Source: JBHGBB01 sp041946755 (lineage in GTDB: Bacteria; UBP4; UBA4092; JAOAEQ01). From it: 22,746 nucleotides of DNA. The stretch is taken from positions 1 through 22,746 of the forward strand of contig JBHGBB010000039.1 of NCBI GenBank assembly GCA_041946755.1, in the 5' to 3' direction. Made by a program: the position numbers and the translations under genes. Every line of letters begins with the position of its first letter. The first letter of the stretch is position 1. Below the pieces are notes generated by a model. That model saw nothing but the letters and a program-made list of their open reading frames with translations. It made no database searches and had not been told where the DNA came from. This document shows positions 20,904-22,746 of this stretch, piece by piece.

Positions 20904-22746
20904 TTACATTGAATCTTTAGAACTTAATACTGTGGTATAGCTTTTTTCTATTTTAATCGGTTTAACACCCGGTAATATAATATTCGCTTTGATTCCTTTC
21001 GGTAATTTAAGATATACCTTAGTATTCCCATTTCTCTTTTCCCACCCGGAAGCGATGGTGCCGAAAGGTGTCGCTACTTTCCCATTAACCTTATCGGCAT
21101 GAACGAATACCGGTGAGAAACTTATCTCCTGCCAGCCCGGTTTGGTCTGTTTGATCCCCAATAAGATATTCGATAAATGGATTATCGGATGCGCGCTCCA
21201 TGCATGGCATAAACTATGATACCCCGGTTCAGCGTTCCAAAGCTCTTCAGTAGTCGATAATCCTTTCTTAACCATATTGCCCCAGAGACGTTCGATACAG
21301 TCGATTACCGCTGCATTTTCGCCCTGTTTCTTCAGCGCTTCGAAAATATAATAGATAAAATAAGGCGATGGAATTACCGCTTGCTTAATATCGCCTTCCC
21401 CTTTAGCATTTTCAAATAATTGATAGTTATGTACCAATCGTTCCAGCCTCTTGGTGAACGCCGCCTGATGTTGTGGGTATAAATCCAGCAATACCGCAAA
21501 CGCGATATTATGCGGGATATCCTGGAAAAACGGTTTCTGCTGCCAGGTCAGCCCGCCATAAAACGATTGGGTTTTCTGGTTAAATAATCGTTTCGATATC
21601 GCCTGCTGCAGAGTTTTCGCCCGGCCGGAATATAATTTAACCGACTTTCTATCTCCGATAAGCTTGAATAACTCGACCGCTTTCCGCAATGCCATCAAAT
21701 AAAGCAGATTATATAAGGTCGGATATCCCTCTTTAAATATTCCGGTCCAATCTAAGAATAGCCAGTATCGATTATCGTAAGGCAGCAATCCATTATCAGC
21801 AGTCATCTCATAGAAATAATGCAATGCCCGGTGGATCCGGTCTTTCATCTCGATAAATAAGGATACATCGTTAGTCTGCCAATAATAATCCCAATGGGTG
21901 ATTATCCAAACTAAAGTAAAGTCCGGCAAGATACAGCTATGCGCGATAGTCGGCGCATGACCATACGTTAACCCATCCGGAGTCTCCTGCGTCCCGATTT
22001 GTTTAATTCCCCGTTTAACCAACCGGGCATCGGCTGAAAGATAGAAGGTATTCCCCGCCTGAACCCGGGCATCACCCCACCATTGCGCCTGTTCCCGCCA
22101 TGGGCAGTCGACATAGGCGTCGAACATACAACATTGCTGCGTCCAAGCGCTAATTGCATAAATCTGATTTAATGTTGGATTCGAGGTTTCAAACGCCGCC
22201 TTAATATCCAGCGGATACCCTACCCCATGTACTCGTAATTTGATATTTAATTTACTGGTACTATTTCTAACTATTAGAATCAGATATCTGAATCCCCAAT
22301 AATCGAATTGTTCATGTTCGGTTTTCCCAGCCCGAAGAGTTAATCGATTCCCAAACGAATTCCCACCCCAGACTTTATCAGGTTCCCGAATGCAAGGAGT
22401 ACGATTCGCGATCCCTTCAGTGATTAAAGTATCAACTATTTCGGTACCTTTAGCCCCGGTAATAGATAACCTGATAGACCCGGTGGTCTCTTTCCCGAAA
22501 TCGAGACAATACGCGATATATTTATTTTTCCCGGTAGGAGCGATAGCTAACGATACCCAATCTTTGGTTTTCTGCAGCCGCTGATCGGCTGGAACCCATT
22601 TCTTCTTTTCATCGAAATATACTTGAACGACATTTAGTGCTTCCCGATACTTACTATCGCATTTACCGGTCGCCATCGAAACCGTTTCTTTGGGTAATAC
22701 CGGATATTCCCTTAATAACGGGATCCCGCGCTCTTCCACCGCATGC
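20904..22746 (-). CDS. Alpha-L-rhamnosidase-like glycoside hydrolase (GH78-like), N-terminus beyond the window
   Basis: Predicted to release terminal alpha-L-rhamnose from polysaccharides or glycosides. The frame is open to the right edge; a GTG at 22739 could start it, but upstream codons remain open and family members have additional N-terminal beta-domains, so it is probably partial. Counting from that GTG (611 residues): a beta-sandwich region (about 50-175, with YCLDFGKETTGSIRL) precedes an (alpha/alpha)6 barrel. The GH78 signature is VDCPWREQAQWWGD (210-223), with Asp211, the general-acid candidate Glu216, and Asp223. STTEELW (495-501) with Glu498 or Glu499 is the likely base. HAWSAHPIIHLSNILLGI (512-529) and a C-terminal beta-domain follow. 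No signal peptide is visible in this part. It is separated from the next gene downstream by REP-like element C. The sugar-binding lipoprotein and esterases could act in the same pathway. Confidence 0.88.
   Translation of the reverse strand, partial: HAVEERGIPLLREYPVLPKETVSMATGKCDSKYREALNVVQVYFDEKKKWVPADQRLQKTKDWVSLAIAPTGKNKYIAYCLDFGKETTGSIRLSITGAKGTEIVDTLITEGIANRTPCIREPDKVWGGNSFGNRLTLRAGKTEHEQFDYWGFRYLILIVRNSTSKLNIKLRVHGVGYPLDIKAAFETSNPTLNQIYAISAWTQQCCMFDAYVDCPWREQAQWWGDARVQAGNTFYLSADARLVKRGIKQIGTQETPDGLTYGHAPTIAHSCILPDFTLVWIITHWDYYWQTNDVSLFIEMKDRIHRALHYFYEMTADNGLLPYDNRYWLFLDWTGIFKEGYPTLYNLLYLMALRKAVELFKLIGDRKSVKLYSGRAKTLQQAISKRLFNQKTQSFYGGLTWQQKPFFQDIPHNIAFAVLLDLYPQHQAAFTKRLERLVHNYQLFENAKGEGDIKQAVIPSPYFIYYIFEALKKQGENAAVIDCIERLWGNMVKKGLSTTEELWNAEPGYHSLCHAWSAHPIIHLSNILLGIKQTKPGWQEISFSPVFVHADKVNGKVATPFGTIASGWEKRNGNTKVYLKLPKGIKANIILPGVKPIKIEKSYTTVLSSKDSM

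Overview
The window looks like a piece of the chromosome of an uncultured bacterium. Ordinary chaperone and central-metabolism genes sit beside a carbohydrate-use set: the end of a carbohydrate-binding-module-like protein, a sugar-type solute-binding lipoprotein, two secreted esterases and an alpha-L-rhamnosidase-like enzyme. G+C is moderate and the coding DNA is rich in CCGG. Nothing in the sequence fixes the phylum, so I do not name one. There are no tRNA, rRNA or CRISPR sequences and no transposase gene.

Layout. Bases 1-5050 run on the + strand: a CBM-like C-terminus with a terminator, a bifunctional NAD(P)HX repair enzyme (nnr) behind a good sigma-70-type promoter, an Hsp20 and a DnaK. 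Bases about 5050-7560 are clearly more AT-rich and hold one secreted protein with seven SBBP repeats and a PKD domain behind its own strong promoter; this may be a transferred segment. Bases 7622-10540 carry two tandemly duplicated alpha/beta-hydrolase esterases and an orphan ABC sugar-binding lipoprotein. Everything from 10575 to the right edge is on the - strand: an aldo/keto reductase, a stand-alone MetH-activation-domain protein, transketolase, a uroporphyrinogen-decarboxylase-fold protein, a small cysteine-containing conserved protein, a WG-repeat protein, two zinc-ribbon proteins, a protein with duplicated PH-like modules, and the rhamnosidase-like gene, which runs off the edge.

The genes appear to serve stress tolerance (Hsp20, DnaK, Nnr) and breakdown and uptake of plant or microbial polysaccharide. 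Two - strand genes, the URO-D-fold protein and the MetH-activation-domain protein, hint at corrinoid-dependent methyl transfer. The group 18051-20745 (zinc ribbons plus PH-like protein) has no function I can assign.

The most unusual content lies between the genes. There are three clusters of GTAG-capped hairpins arranged like BIME/REP elements, whose stems differ from copy to copy by compensated changes. There is an array of four hairpins with partly repeated linkers at 16043-16233. Five spacers carry different short tandem repeats that all have a 7-bp period. Other spacers carry ACCGCAGAG-type and GATTACACAG-type repeats and several perfect palindromes.
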